A stretch of DNA of 64,000 bases from Blumeriella jaapii (lineage: Eukaryota > Ascomycota > Leotiomycetes > Helotiales > Drepanopezizaceae): the NCBI GenBank assembly GCA_009599575.1, contig VWND01000075.1, forward strand, positions 1,612,001-1,676,000. Direction: 5' to 3'. Shown here one piece after another: positions 11,450 through 21,950 of the stretch. Every line of letters starts with the position of its first letter. Position 1 is the stretch's first letter. The notes under the pieces were generated by a model. It made no database searches. It had not been told where the DNA came from and saw only the letters and a program-made list of their open reading frames with translations. Position numbers and translations under genes: made by a program.

Positions 11450-12710
11450 TCCAAAACGTTATAATTTTTTAAATGCGTTATACGTAATAACAAATTGTAT
11501 TTTCGAAACCGATTTTACGTTTTCGATACACCGAATTTAAACGTTTTTATTCGTATCTGGCTTTTACAAATGGCCTATGATTTAATAAAAATAAGCTATT
11601 TTGGCAAAAACAAGCTTTACGAAATTATTAATAAAAATTATTATTAATTATTAGTTTCCAAGGATTGCAAAAGATTTATTCGCAATTGCAACGGCTGCTT
11701 TCGCAATATAAACATTAATCAACGCTATTAAAAACTTTTCAAATTTCTGCCTATTTTTTTACGCCGTTGGAATTATATATTAATCGATTTTATAAGCCTT
11801 TTTTTAATAAAAAAGCATAAAAGTCGAAATAATTTAATTATAATAATAATTTGTCGCTTTATTAAAAAACGATATTACACAGCTTGTTATACAATTATAA
11901 TAGCGACAGATTTAGCCAAATTGTTTTGCAAAAATATTTAGCGTTTATGTAATTTTTCCGATTTTATAATTTCAGACCGAAGTTTCTTATTTGTTTTACA
12001 ATTCTGAAAAGCTATTAATTACCGTTTCGAAATTAATATTACGCTATCCACCAGCTTTTATTTCGAAACAAACGGCTAAACCGAAAACGCGAACGCTTAT
12101 TTACTGTTTTATTTAAAACAATTCGTCGAATACGCCTAAAAAAATTAGGAAAACTAACTTTTTTTAGCTGAATTCGCAGCGAATAACGCTGTAAACGCTT
12201 TCACCGGAGTTTCCTCTTTTTACGCTAACAAAAGCTTTTATCTCCGAATAAGCTTTTTTCTATTTAAATTTATTTTAGATTTTATTTCACGCATTTTACG
12301 AATAACAAATACGAAAAAAACGATTTCGCCGACAAAATAAAAAAGTTAAAACTATTTTTACGTACAAATTTAATTTCAGCGTTAGCCGACCAGAAATACT
12401 ATTTTAATTAACAACGCCAACCAGCTTTTGCTTACAAAATAAAAAATACCGTGTTTTTTAATAAACGCAATATAATTTCTATTAAATTAATTAAAAAACT
12501 AAATAATAAATTCTACGATTTTTATAAAATCGCCGAAGTTTTAGACTTTTATAATTACAGGCTGAAATTACTTTTCGAACAAAAACTATTACATTTTGTT
12601 TTTCATATCAATTTGCTTAAACCTGCCTACAACGACCCCTTTTCAAAGCAGAAAAACCCCTCCTTTTTATTTGTTTTTATCGACGCAAACGAAAGCTTGC
12701 TATAAGTTAT
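11450..12710 (+). pseudogene. B integrase
   Basis: The zinc-binding end is seen as LVSKDCKRFIRNCNGC at about 11645-11695. The catalytic core (about 11740-12110) is badly decayed. The C-terminal part is the open segment 12451-12705: NIISIKLIKKLNNKFYDFYKIAEVL, which corresponds to the GPYKI module, and LHFVFHINLLKPAYND, the HPVFHVSLL module before the chromodomain. Confidence 0.8.
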
Positions 12711-12719
12711 AAACGCTAT

Positions 12720-13170
12720 TTTTGATTCTAAACGAAACCCTAATTTTTTTTATTTAATATAATAGCGTAGCTATAACGCCGAAAATCAGTTTTAAAAACT
12801 ATTAGAAAACGTTGTTAACGCATACAATTTTATAGCAGAATTCGCTATCCGTTTTTCCCAGAAACTTTACTCGATCAAATCAAAATTGGCTAAAGCCAGA
12901 ATTGCTAATAAAAAATATATTAAGTCGATAAATAACGAAAATAAGCTTTTACCATTAAAAAAAGCTTTTACAACTGTTATCAAATACAAAACGATTATTA
13001 TTAATTTCTTTTTTATTGCAAAAACATCAGTTGTTTTGCTTCCGAAACTAAAAAAGCTTGTTTCTTTTTTTTTTTTTATTCCAGCCGAACTTCGCACTCG
13101 TTTACAAACACGCTTTGCGAACGAAGCTCGATTTATAAAAGTAGATTCCGACGACGAAAAAATTAAATAA
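12720..13170 (+). pseudogene. B chromodomain and C-terminal tail
   Basis: Directly downstream of integrase. The reading NAIFDSKRNPNFFYLI..RSYNAENQF.KLLENVVNAYNFIAEF has the chromodomain pattern (xxIhdSRxxxxxhxYLVkWxGY...WEpxxnl). In chromoviruses this module targets integration to methylated H3K9 chromatin, which fits insertion into other repeats. The open segment 12886-13170 is a basic C-terminal tail ending 24 bp before the 3' LTR. Its minus-strand counterpart at 12867-13097 is a shadow. Confidence 0.7.
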
Positions 13171-13193
13171 AAAAAATAAAAAAAAAGACCATA

Positions 13194-13368
13194 TATAAAA
13201 GGATGAAATATCAGTTCGTTGATTACGTAATCCGAAAGTCACGTTGTTATCACGTAACATCGGAACCACGTAATTATCCGCATATATTGTATTTTAGAGT
13301 TCGCGGCATTTCTAATTTAGAAACCTCGTAGTTAATACAAATCACCTACGAACCTTCTACTCGTTCGC
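13194..13368 (+). repeat. 3' LTR of B, first part
   Basis: Matches 1280-1454 of the 5' LTR. It is interrupted after ...TCGTTCGC by element C, and the remaining 11 bp are at 14940-14950. A purine-rich A tract just upstream (about 13160-13189) is a candidate polypurine tract. Confidence 0.92.
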
Positions 13369-13586
13369 TGTCAGAGGGCACGGTCCAAGTTCTCGGCCTT
13401 TGGCCGAGACCTTGCCGAACGGCCTTCGGCCTTCGGCTTTCGGTCAGTGGCCCGAGCAGGCACGATCCAAATGAATCCAAAGATATAACCAAACGGACCC
13501 TTTGTATCCTTTTAGATCCCTAAGATTCAGTATATCAACCAAATAAATGCCTTGCTCCGTGGTCTGCCTTCTGATGCACCCTGACA
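13369..13586 (+). repeat. 5' LTR of C
   Basis: 218 bp, TGTCAGAGGG...CCTGACA. It includes a hairpin at 13392-13408 (CTCGGCC-TTT-GGCCGAG) and a run of CTTCGGC-like short repeats at about 13423-13443. Confidence 0.93.
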
Positions 13587-13808
13587 TTCTGAATCTTTTT
13601 TTCAGAACCGGCCGGCAAGCATTCTCTTTTACTATTCACCCAACCCCGCATATCTTAGGCCCCAGATCTTAGTAAAAAACCGATCGGCCTTACGATCAAC
13701 CCGCAACGAGAAAAGAAATTCAACAGGTTCTGGAAAAAAGAACACTTTTTAAGCCAAAACCCCAATTCCACCAACACTGTCCTACTGAGCACTCGGACGT
13801 CAGACAAT

Positions 13809-14087
13809 ATGGCGACCGAGGCAGACGATAAATCTGAAGATAAGAAGACTCTGCAAGAAGCTGGACGCAAAAAGATTTGGCCCTTTTCCAATCCTGGACA
13901 AAATCGGTTCTTAAGCATACAAACTCCGACTCTCAAAGACCTGGAAACTCCACGACGTTTTCTACGTCAGCCTGTTGAGCTTTTACCGCGAGGCGACAAA
14001 AATCGAAAAAAAAGGGGAAAAAACAGCACCAGATTCCGAGCTGATAGAAAACGATTTCGGAAATCAGAAAAAAAAATAAAAGATTAA
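13809..14087 (+). CDS. Small basic ORF of element C (unrecognised)
   Basis: 92 codons from ATG, opening MATEADDKSEDKKTLQEAGR. The first third is charged and the C-terminal third is strongly basic (Arg/Lys-rich, from about residue 58). No membrane segment, zinc knuckle or enzyme motif is seen. It lies about 220 bp after the 5' LTR, where gag would begin. A fragment of gag or a nucleic-acid-binding peptide is possible but unsupported; it may also be chance in an element that lacks coding capacity. It overlaps minus-strand ORFs at 13655-13936 and 13933-14133 that show nothing better. Confidence 0.35.
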   Translation: MATEADDKSEDKKTLQEAGRKKIWPFSNPGQNRFLSIQTPTLKDLETPRRFLRQPVELLPRGDKNRKKRGKNSTRFRADRKRFRKSEKKIKD

Positions 14088-14344
14088 TTAAATTTTGGAT
14101 TTCGCATTCAAAGGTCGCTGAAAAAAATTGCACTTTTTAGTAAAATGAAAAGACTGGTCTTCAAATTACGATTTTTGGCAAAAAGCAAAAGATCTGAAAC
14201 ACTTCCCAGAATTAATTGCCTAATTCTTCAGAAATAACCCTTTTAAACCCGGCTTATAAAAAGAAAAAGATCGTTAGTATTTATACTTAATAAATTTATT
14301 TTTTACCACTTATTTTGAAACCAATTGATTATACGTAAAAATTT

Positions 14345-14660
14345 AAATCCAATTTAATTATTATTAGCAAAAAACCGATTATTTCTAACTAAAAGTAATT
14401 TCGACGTCAAACCCGGAAAGCATTGCTTTCAAATCTAATTAATATTAGCAAAGGACCGATTATCTTTAATTAAAAGTAATTTCGACGTCGAACCCGGAAA
14501 GCATTGCTTTTAAATTCAATTAATATTAGCAAAAAACCGATTATTCCTAACTGAAAATAATTTCGACGTCGAACCCGGGGAAGCATTGCTTTTAAGTTCA
14601 ATTAATATTAGCAAAAAACCGATTACCTTCGACTGAAAATAATCTCGATGTCAAATTAAT
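14345..14660 (+). repeat. 81-bp tandem repeat in element C
   Basis: Four units beginning ATTAGCAAA at 14363, 14444, 14525 and 14607 (periods 81, 81, 82; the last is partial, about 54 bp). A partial unit end lies at 14345-14362. Each unit holds ACCGATTA, a TAATTTCGACGTC core and GGAAAGCATTGCTTTTAA. Copies differ at scattered positions. Tandem repeats before the 3' LTR are a known feature of some LTR elements, but no function can be stated. Confidence 0.9.
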
Positions 14661-14716
14661 AAGCAATAAAAACAAAGGAAAGAAGGACAGAAGGTTTAGT
14701 CGAAAAAAGGGAAGAG

Positions 14717-14934
14717 TATCAGAAGGCACGGTCCAAGTTCTCGGCCTTTGGCCGAGACCTTGCCGAACGGCCTTCGGCCTTCGGCTTTCGGTCAGTGGCC
14801 CGAGCAGGCACGATCCAAATGGATCCAAAAATATAACCAAACGGACCCTTTGTATCCTTTTAGATCCCTAAGATTCAGTATATTAACCAAATGAATGCCT
14901 TGCTCCCTGGTCTGCCTTTTAATGCACCCTGACA
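14717..14934 (+). repeat. 3' LTR of C
   Basis: 218 bp, TATCAGAAGG...CCTGACA. It matches 13369-13586 with about nine changes, one of them a transversion (CTCCGTGG against CTCCCTGG). Confidence 0.93.
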
Positions 14935-14939
14935 TTCGC

Positions 14940-14950
14940 ACCCCTTGATA
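14940..14950 (+). repeat. 3' LTR of B, last 11 bp
   Basis: ACCCCTTGATA, completing the LTR split by C. It is followed by the ACGAG duplication, and A1 resumes. Confidence 0.9.
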
Positions 14951-16720
14951 ACGAGCGAATTCGACCGCTAAAACTTTTTCAAACGCATTTAGCGCCTGCA
15001 AATATTTTTTCGAACAAATTAAATTAATCACCGCCTTTTGACTAAAAAACTTCGATTTTCTACGGCTTTCGAAACAGCTGTTTTTATTATTAAAATAACT
15101 AATTTCTTTTTCGCATTTCGTATCGTTAATTAAATTTTTTACGTTAATCGCATAACTAGCAGCTTAATAGTTTTTCGAAAAAAAGCTGTACGAAACGCTA
15201 CGAAAAAAAACGACGATAATAATATTTCGTATATATTTAAACGCGACCTGCTGTTATATTACGGTCGCTTAATAATTTTAAACGTCGATTATTTTCGTTT
15301 GGCTTTTATACGAAAAATGCACGACCAGATTTTTACCGCTTATTCTAGCGTTCGCAAAACTACGCAATTGCTTTTAAATTAATATTATTGGCGAGGTATA
15401 ACAGCTTTTGTAAAATAATATTATCGCAATTGCCACGTTTATCGAAGAAGTTTTATTTTAAAAAATAAGCGCTCCGGCTTTTTTCAGCTTTTTTTTGTTT
15501 TTAACTATTTTTGAAAATATATTATAATAAACTTTTGCAATTTTATTAAAAACAAATACGATTACGATAACGTGTTTGTAATAATAAATCGTTTTTTCAA
15601 GCAGGCTATTTCGATTTTTTGCTATAAAAATATCGACGCTCGAGGTTTCGTTAAATTGTATATATTTCACGTATATAAGTATTTTGGCCTTTTAAAAAGT
15701 ATAATTAGCGATCGTGGCCTTTAGTATTAGTTTATCTTTTGGTTTGAATTAAATAAAATACTCGATACGTAATTAAAGCTTTCGACAGCCGCTTATTTTG
15801 AAACCGACGGTTAAATCGAAATTTATAATTAATATTTGCAAAAACGCTTTCGATTTTTCGTGAATTTTTATAAAACGATTGGAACGAATTTTTTTAATAA
15901 TGGATTTCGCTTAAATAATTTTTTTTTACGAAAGTCTAAATAGCTTTTTATTTTTTGAAATTATATACGATTATATTTTTTATATTAATTAGAATTGAAA
16001 GCTCGATATTTTCTTTTTTCTCGGCTTTTTATATAAGCTAAACGCAAACGAAGCTCGTGCGTACGCTCGCCGTTATTACGACGTCTGAAACTTCGCTAAA
16101 TCGCATTTTAAATAAATTTACGATAAAATAAAAAAGAATGCGAATAGATTTTGCCGCGCGATCGATTTTAACGTTGACGATTACGTATAGCTCGATATAC
16201 GTTTATTTCCGATTTCTCGGCTTTTCCGTAAACTCGATAATCTTATAAACGGTTTTTTTAAAATTGTAGCCAGAATTTTCGATAACGCTTTTAAACTAAA
16301 CTTTTTTAATATTATAAACGTACATTTAGTTTTTTACGCTAGTCGACTGCGTAAAGCAGCTGACGACGCGTTTTCAGGTTAAGTTAATTTAGCTTTTGAA
16401 TTTATTAATATAATTAATAAGCTTGAATACGAAATCGAAAAATTAATCGCTTATCGAATGCAGCGAAAAACTTTTTAATATAAAGCTTTTTAAATAGGCT
16501 TAAATAAAAATTTTACGTAGTACTTCGCGTTTGATTTTATATATGCTTTTCTAAAAGTGCGCGATTTTTATTTGGCGCATAAAAAGCTTTTCGGTTCTTT
16601 TGCAAAACTTATAGATTGGCTAAAAGCGTATTCCGAAGATTTGAATTCGTACGATTATTTAAATAGCGACGTATTAATAATAAAAGTTCGAAAGCGCGCT
16701 TTTTTCGAACGGAAGAATAA
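14951..16720 (+). pseudogene. A1 integrase and chromodomain
   Basis: Continues the A1 polyprotein after B. The opening CGAATTCGACCGCTAAAAC matches 55640 onward in A2 closely. Integrase zinc-finger, core and C-terminal modules follow to about 16370; the DxLFNIINVHLVFYASRLRKAADDA-type end is near 16300-16370. Next comes a chromodomain-like stretch (about 16420-16560: EKLIAYRMQRKTF.YKAF.IGLN) and then LRDFYLAHKKLFGSFAKLIDWLKAYSED (16557 onward), the usual Leu-rich chromodomain tail. It carries many TAA/TAG stops. The minus ORF 15458-15670 is a shadow. Confidence 0.8.
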
Positions 16721-16971
16721 TATAACGATTTATTTTTTTGCCATCTTTTTTGTTATTTTAGCAACTACGTGTAGCTGCAAGCTTTCTGGTATTTTGGTAG
16801 GTTTTTCTATTGATTATAAAAATTATTCATATATATAAAACTTTTTTTTTTTAGCAATTTCTGCTTTTTGCAATATTTTTGTTACAAAACCAAAGGCTCG
16901 TTTTTTATATCATATAAACACGGCGACCAGTTGACTGATCTCCCAGCCCTCCGACTGATTAGATCGTTACA
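16721..16971 (+). repeat. 3' LTR of A1
   Basis: 251 bp, TATAACGATTTA...AGATCGTTACA. It matches the A2 LTRs (269 bp) apart from a short gap near the middle. The last 60 bp are nearly unmutated. Confidence 0.9.
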
Positions 16972-18308
16972 GAAAGTCCGAATATTATTTTTTTAATAAA
17001 TTATAATTATTTAGACAGGCATTCGTTTAGAACAACGAAAAAAATAAATAATGCAAAAAATAGCAAATAATAAAATGCATAAAAAATAGTTTTCGTAAAA
17101 TATACGAATAATATAAATATATTAAATATGCGGCTGAAAAATATATAAAGCTTTTGTTTTAATAAACAAAAGTATAATTAAATAAAAAAGAATATAATAA
17201 ATGTTTTAAATAATATAAATTTTTTTCTTAAAATAAACAGTATATATAAAATAAAATCAACAAATTATATATAAGCAAAGCAAAACAAAAACAATAAAAC
17301 AAAATATAAAAAACAAAAAAACAATAAGTAATAAAATAATAAAATAGTTAATAAATAATTTTATATATATATATTTTTTTTTCGGTTATAAATAAAATCA
17401 CGATTTAAACCGTATTTTTAATAATAGAATTATCGTCGAATCGTTTCTAGACTATTTCAAAAAGTTTTTTTTTTCAGAAGTATAATCGCTTTGGTCGGAA
17501 TCGTCGTCGGAATCGTTAAAATCGGAATCGGTGTTTAAATTAAAATTCAAAAAGTAAATTTATTAATTTTTTTTATAAAATTGTTTTAACCGATTGGCGG
17601 CGAACGTTTTTTTCAGTTTCGTTTTATCGAATTTCGTAAATTTATAATAACTTTTATTTAATTCGGCTTCGCATATTTCGTAAAATCCGAGCCATTTATA
17701 ATCAAGCTTAATATCGGCCGATTTATTAATAACGCGCTAAACGTCGTAAATGAAAACCAGATTTTTTTTTAATTAGCGTTTTTTTTTAAAACGTTGGTTT
17801 TATTTCAGATTTTTTTAATTGCTTTTTTATATAATTTTTTTTTTAATTTCTTTTTTATTTATATCGCGGTAATTTAATTATTTAAATTTTATTATTAATA
17901 AATTTTCTTTCGTTTTTATTTTAACCACGTTATAAAGCTTTTACATAAGCTATTTTGTTTTTGAAGCAATCGAACGTTTTTGTCGTATTAAATAAAAAAA
18001 AAATTATTTTAATAAAAAGCGTATATACATATACGTATAACAAAAAGCATTTTCGAAAATTTTCGCGACTAACGCTTATAATTTTTTCGAATAGCTTTTG
18101 AAAAGCCGTCGAAGATATTTTTATAATTTCGTTTAACGAATCCGTTGCTTTTCGAATTATAAGCTGAAATTTAAATACGTTAAACATCGTATTTTTTTAT
18201 AAAAATTTCGATAACGCTTTTGTTTTCGGATTTATTATCGACGTTTAATTTATTAAATAAATTATATCGATATATAACGTTTTTTTAAAAAAAAATCGTT
18301 ATAACTTC
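16972..18308 (-). pseudogene. G1 integrase core to C-terminus and 3' region
   Basis: Minus strand. The piece starts just after the H-outer joint, inside the integrase core. Readable blocks are KLNVDNKSENKSVIEIF (the second catalytic Asp region, GG changed to NK), ISA.NSKSNGFVKRNYKN (where NPQSNG and the catalytic Glu would be; Glu now Lys) and NAFCYTYMYIRFLLK. Near 17700-17580 the C-terminal GPY-like module reads DYKWLGFYEICEAELNK and KLKKTFAANRLKQFYKK. An acidic Asp/Ser stretch follows (about 17530-17470). From 17400 to 16972 I see only AT-rich sequence, probably the 3' untranslated region. Confidence 0.75.
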
Positions 18309-18610
18309 TGTTGCGCTATATTTACATTCCTTTATTTCCTTTTATTTCTTTTGTTCCAGATTTATTCTTTCTGTACGTTTTCAGTAGTTAAATGTTTCTG
18401 GAGCTCGGAAAGGCTCGTAGTTACGTAATAACGAGTTTTTTCGGAAACTAGTTTTTCCGAGCGAATAACTAAGCGAGCCCGAACTTTTCGTTTTCTGCGG
18501 AAAACTCGCCAGTCAGATTTAGAATAATACAAATAATATTTTATTATATATAATTTATCCGTTCTAACTTTCGGTGAAGGTTTTTACCGACGATTCGGCT
18601 ATGCACGACA
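18309..18610 (+). repeat. 5' LTR of H-outer
   Basis: 302 bp, TGTTGCGCTATATTTAC...CTATGCACGACA. The H-family CACGTG site is here TACGTA, consistent with RIP on both strands. Confidence 0.95.
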
Positions 18611-19049
18611 GTTATAAGCCCCGGAGCTAATTAATAAACTTTTTTTTGCAATGCATACGCTAGAAGATTCGTTAAAAGCTTTCATCGGTTAATTCATTCG
18701 AATTATTAAAAGAAATTCGTAAAAAATTATATTTTGCAGAGTTTTTTTTACTTGGCAAAAGGCTACGAATCGATAAAAGGCTATTAAAAGTGCGGAAAAC
18801 ATTAATTTTTCGATTTTTTTAATTTACAAATCTTATTTTTATTTTTTTATTTTTTTTAATTTAATCAATCGACTTTTTACAACGAAAATAATATATCGGC
18901 CTTTACGAAAAAAGAGGTTTTCTTTTACGACCCAAAATCGTAGATTTCCTGATTGGAAGCGTATAAATTTCATCGATTAAGGATTTTTCCTTTCGATTAT
19001 ACCGATTTTAATCTTTTATTTCGTTTTTTTATTAATAAACGATTATAAA

Positions 19050-20560
19050 AATATTTTTTATATTAGTTTATCGATCAGAAAAACAAAAAGCGCTAAGCAG
19101 ACTACGATCGAAAGTGCGCCGAATACAACGGCATAACCGAGGCAAAAAGGACCGCCGTTACGATTAATAACTTTTTCGATAAATTTCGATTAGTTAATTT
19201 GACTTTCGACGATTTGAAAAATAAAATCGATTATTTTTCGAAAAACTATTTAAAAAAGCTTAAGAAATGGCAGAAGTACGTTACTGCCTATTAAAAGTTG
19301 CTCGATTAAATCTTTTTAATTATAAAAATTAATTTAATAAACTTTGCAATTGCTTAATCGGAAATTAACGCTATTAATAATAAAAAAGCGTACGCCATTT
19401 TTTATATTGATTTGCAAAAAGATTTTTTAATAAATGAAAGTATACGTAAAGTTAAAAATTCATATTATAAAAAGAAGCAAAAATCATTCCAGGCATTCGT
19501 TCGTATTTTGAAAAAAGATATTGCTTTTGCATATTTTTCCGTAGTTAGCTCCGTCAAATCTGACTACAAAAATACTTTTCGCAAAGCGTACAACGGAAAA
19601 GTAAATATAACCGAATAAATAAAAAAATAGCAGACCGCTTATAAAGCAGCTGTCGAATACAAGATTTCTAATATAAATAGCCGCTACGCTGCCATCGATT
19701 TTTTCGATGCAATCGCCGTATATATTAATTTATAATAAGCGAACGGCAAAAAAGCTAAGTATTTGGAAAACGAATTTGCTGGCCTTTTTATAAAAAAAAA
19801 TTTAATCGAATTAAATTTTATAATTTCTTTTTTTAAGAATAACCGAAGATTCGATAATTCAAGCCGAAAGGTCGGAGTTTTCGTTATCTTTCTTTTCGAT
19901 TCTGAAAACAACGATATTTCGAAAAATCGTAAAAAAGAAAAAGGAAAAAAGACAAAAAAGAAAAAGAAAAAAAGTATAACTGCTTATGCGACACTTTCAA
20001 AAAGCGCTATTTTTATTTTTTAACCGATTATAAAAAACTTTTGTACGCAATAAATAATCGTCGTAAAAAAAAAAAGACTTTTTTTAATTTTTTAAATAGG
20101 CAGAAGATCGCTGAAATGCGAAAAAAGCTATTTTTTAATTATAAAAAGGCTTTAAAAAAAACTTTAAATAAAAAAGATATTCAAATGGTCGCAATTAACA
20201 AAATCTTTGAAATTTTAATAATTAAATCAAAACAAATTTCAAAATTAATTTTTAAAAACGATTAAAAAAAAGTTTTTTACCGCAACTTTCTGTTTTTTTT
20301 GCTTTGATGCGATTAAAAAACATTTCGGAATCAACGTTTTAGCTTTAAAACTTAGTTAATATTATTTTTTAAACAAAAGTACTTTTTTTGATAATTGTTT
20401 TAAAACCTATTTAATAAACGATAAAAACTTTTTTATCGAAAAGTCTTACAAAAAAGTTGATAATTTTATTAATAGCGTTTATATAAGTATATAAAATCTT
20501 TTAATCGTCGGAAGAAAAAATCGTTTAATAAAAAAAACTTTTCGCAAAAAAAATAAAAAG
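19050..20560 (+). pseudogene. H-outer gag
   Basis: Decayed gag. Open pieces at 19412-19618 and 19763-20023 are consecutive parts of one protein: a basic YYKKKQKSFQAFVRIL region, then ENEFAGLFIKK, and a Lys-rich linker (about 19930-19970) before the region where a zinc knuckle would be expected (20280-20350, FDAIKKHFGINVL, too decayed to identify). The same pieces occur in H-inner at 24378-24584 and 24729-24992. The minus ORF 19684-19911 is a shadow. Confidence 0.65.
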
Positions 20561-21950
20561 CTTTAAAATATAATTTTTAATAACGTGGCGTTCGTTCCAG
20601 ACTTTATTATTAATATTATTTCCGCTAGTTTTTTAATTAAAAAAAATTACTGATTTCAAAAGTCAAATAATACTTTTCGTTTTAAAAGCTCTGAAAGCTT
20701 TATTTTAAAACGTTAATATCAAACGATCGCCGATTTTTGTATATTTAAATATATTAAAATTAATTGCTTTTTTTATTCGTATTTTCTACGTAATAATTTA
20801 AATTTTTTAAAACGTAATTCGTTCGGCCTGATAATTTATATAATTCCGAAACGTCGTACGCGCTATAAATTTAAAAAAAGCAGCGTGTTTACGTACGATC
20901 GGAATAACGATACGCGCTTATAATATTTTCGTTCGGGCTATTTAAATAAAAACGCGTTCGAAAAGCTGGTCGAAAATATTCGTAAAATAAAAATTAAAAG
21001 CTTAATTAAAATAAAATGCGAAAAGTATGCTATTACGCATTTAAAACAAGTGATTTTAAAAGCAATATTAGAAAACAAATCTTTCAGGCTTTTTTTTCGC
21101 ATCGGCTAAGATTTTTACAATTATTTCAAAAATCGTAAAAAAACTTACAACGGCTCGACGTGAATATTTTTAATAAAAAACGAATACAATAAAAAAATTT
21201 GAGCTTTCGTTATTAAAACGAAAAATATAAAAATCGTTTTGAACCGTTTCCAAACGTTCGACGTATAAATAAAACGCTAATATAATTTTTTTATTTGCAA
21301 AATTCGATAAAATAACGAATCGTCGGTAATTTTAAAATAAAAAAATATTATTTCGGAATATCAGAAATAAACGAAGCGCAAAGGCATCGATTTGAAATTA
21401 ATTTTATTTTACGTACATCAGTCAAATAGCTCGATCGAACGAGCAGAAAAAAAAATAATTAAACGTTCGATAAAAATAAAAATTAAAACGGGCCTTTCAA
21501 TTTATTTTTGGCCCAAAACGATAAAAGCAGCAGCGCATTTATATAATATATCGCCGCTTGCGAAAAAACAATTTAAGTTTTTAAATAAAGTTTTGCATAA
21601 CTGATTTAAATAATATTTCCGGTACTACGATTTTGCTATTATAAAAACGCGTACGGCCGATTTCAAATCAGACTAAAACAAAGTTTATGCGTACGAAATT
21701 CGTACGTATTTAATAATAAAAAATCGGAAAGTTATAAAACACAAAAGAAAATTTAAAATTCTTCCGAAAAAATATATCGGATATTTAATTAAATATAACG
21801 TTTTTAATATTTACAAAATCTAAATGCTTTAGTTAATACGTATAATTACGAGCCGAAACGTAATATTTAACGAGTCTAAGTTTTATTTTTCGAAGGCTAA
21901 AAATCCAAGTTCTATAACTAAATTAAAACTTTAAAAGACCGTAAAGTTTA
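20560..21950 (+). pseudogene. H-outer protease, pre-integrase and integrase
   Basis: The protease end reads NNVAFVPDFIINIISASFLIKKNY (about 20578-20650), the NVLYVPxxxxNLLSxxxL block of copia. RTRYKFKKSSVFTYDRNNDTRL and FRSGYLNKNAFEKLVENI (20850-20990) form the GAG-pre-integrase domain. Integrase follows, with FKNRKKTYNGST, the open piece 21392-21604 (LKLILFYVHQSNSSIERAEKKIIKRS, containing the catalytic Glu block; then YFWPKTIKAAAHLYNISP) and KKYIGYLIKYNVFNIYKI, the C-terminal copia signature. This is the best-preserved part of H. Confidence 0.85.

Larger units (their letters stand above)
13369..14934 (+). mobile_element. Small non-autonomous LTR element C, nested in B's LTR
   Basis: 1566-bp element with 218-bp direct LTRs (13369-13586 and 14717-14934), TG...CA ends and the target-site duplication TTCGC (13364-13368, 14935-14939). 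A purine tract, GAAAAAAGGGAAGAG, precedes the 3' LTR at 14702-14716. It has no gag-pol; the 1130-bp interior holds one 92-codon ORF and a tandem repeat. The LTRs differ at roughly nine positions, mostly transitions. GC content is near normal, so it has largely escaped RIP and is probably among the youngest insertions. It resembles TRIM/LARD-type elements moved by another family's enzymes. Confidence 0.92.
1280..14950 (+). mobile_element. Ty3/gypsy element B with chromodomain, nested in A1
   Basis: LTRs of 186 bp begin TGTGAGG (5' copy 1280-1465) and TATAAAA (RIP-altered 3' copy from 13194). The 3' LTR is itself interrupted by element C and finishes at 14940-14950 with the same ...CCTTGATA end. 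The target-site duplication ACGAG lies at 1275-1279 and 14951-14955. Internal order is gag, CCHC knuckle, protease, RT, RNase H, integrase, chromodomain, the usual order of chromoviruses. Copia Co-I (2543-8627) splits gag. Without its two passengers the element is about 6 kb, a normal length. All coding parts carry many TAA/TAG stops. Confidence 0.93.
1..16971 (+). mobile_element. Ty3/gypsy chromovirus A1 (5' part outside window, split by B)
   Basis: Plus-strand Ty3/gypsy element entering the window inside its reverse transcriptase. It is interrupted at 1279 by element B and resumes at 14956, ending with a 3' LTR at 16721-16971. The alignable sister A2 (44875-57677) is uninterrupted at this point, so the split is certain: A2 reads straight through the sequence that A1 carries on both sides of B. 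Base 1 corresponds to about 54358 in A2, so roughly 3 kb of internal sequence without D2, plus the 5' LTR, lies upstream of the window. Decay is mainly C-to-T on the plus strand. It appears to be inserted in G1; the right flank starts GAAAG at 16972, but its left flank is not visible. Confidence 0.9.

Noticed and set aside
13655..14133. Two minus-strand ORFs in element C
   Set aside because: They overlap the plus-strand ORF, have no motif, and run against the direction set by the polypurine tract.
14345..14660. CRISPR-like array
   Set aside because: The 81-bp units are contiguous with no unique spacers, in a eukaryotic-type LTR element; it is a simple tandem repeat.
16972..17400. AT-rich stretch as mitochondrial DNA insert or centromere core
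   Set aside because: It directly follows the G1 integrase C-terminus in the coding direction and has no recognisable mitochondrial gene; a 3' untranslated region is simpler.
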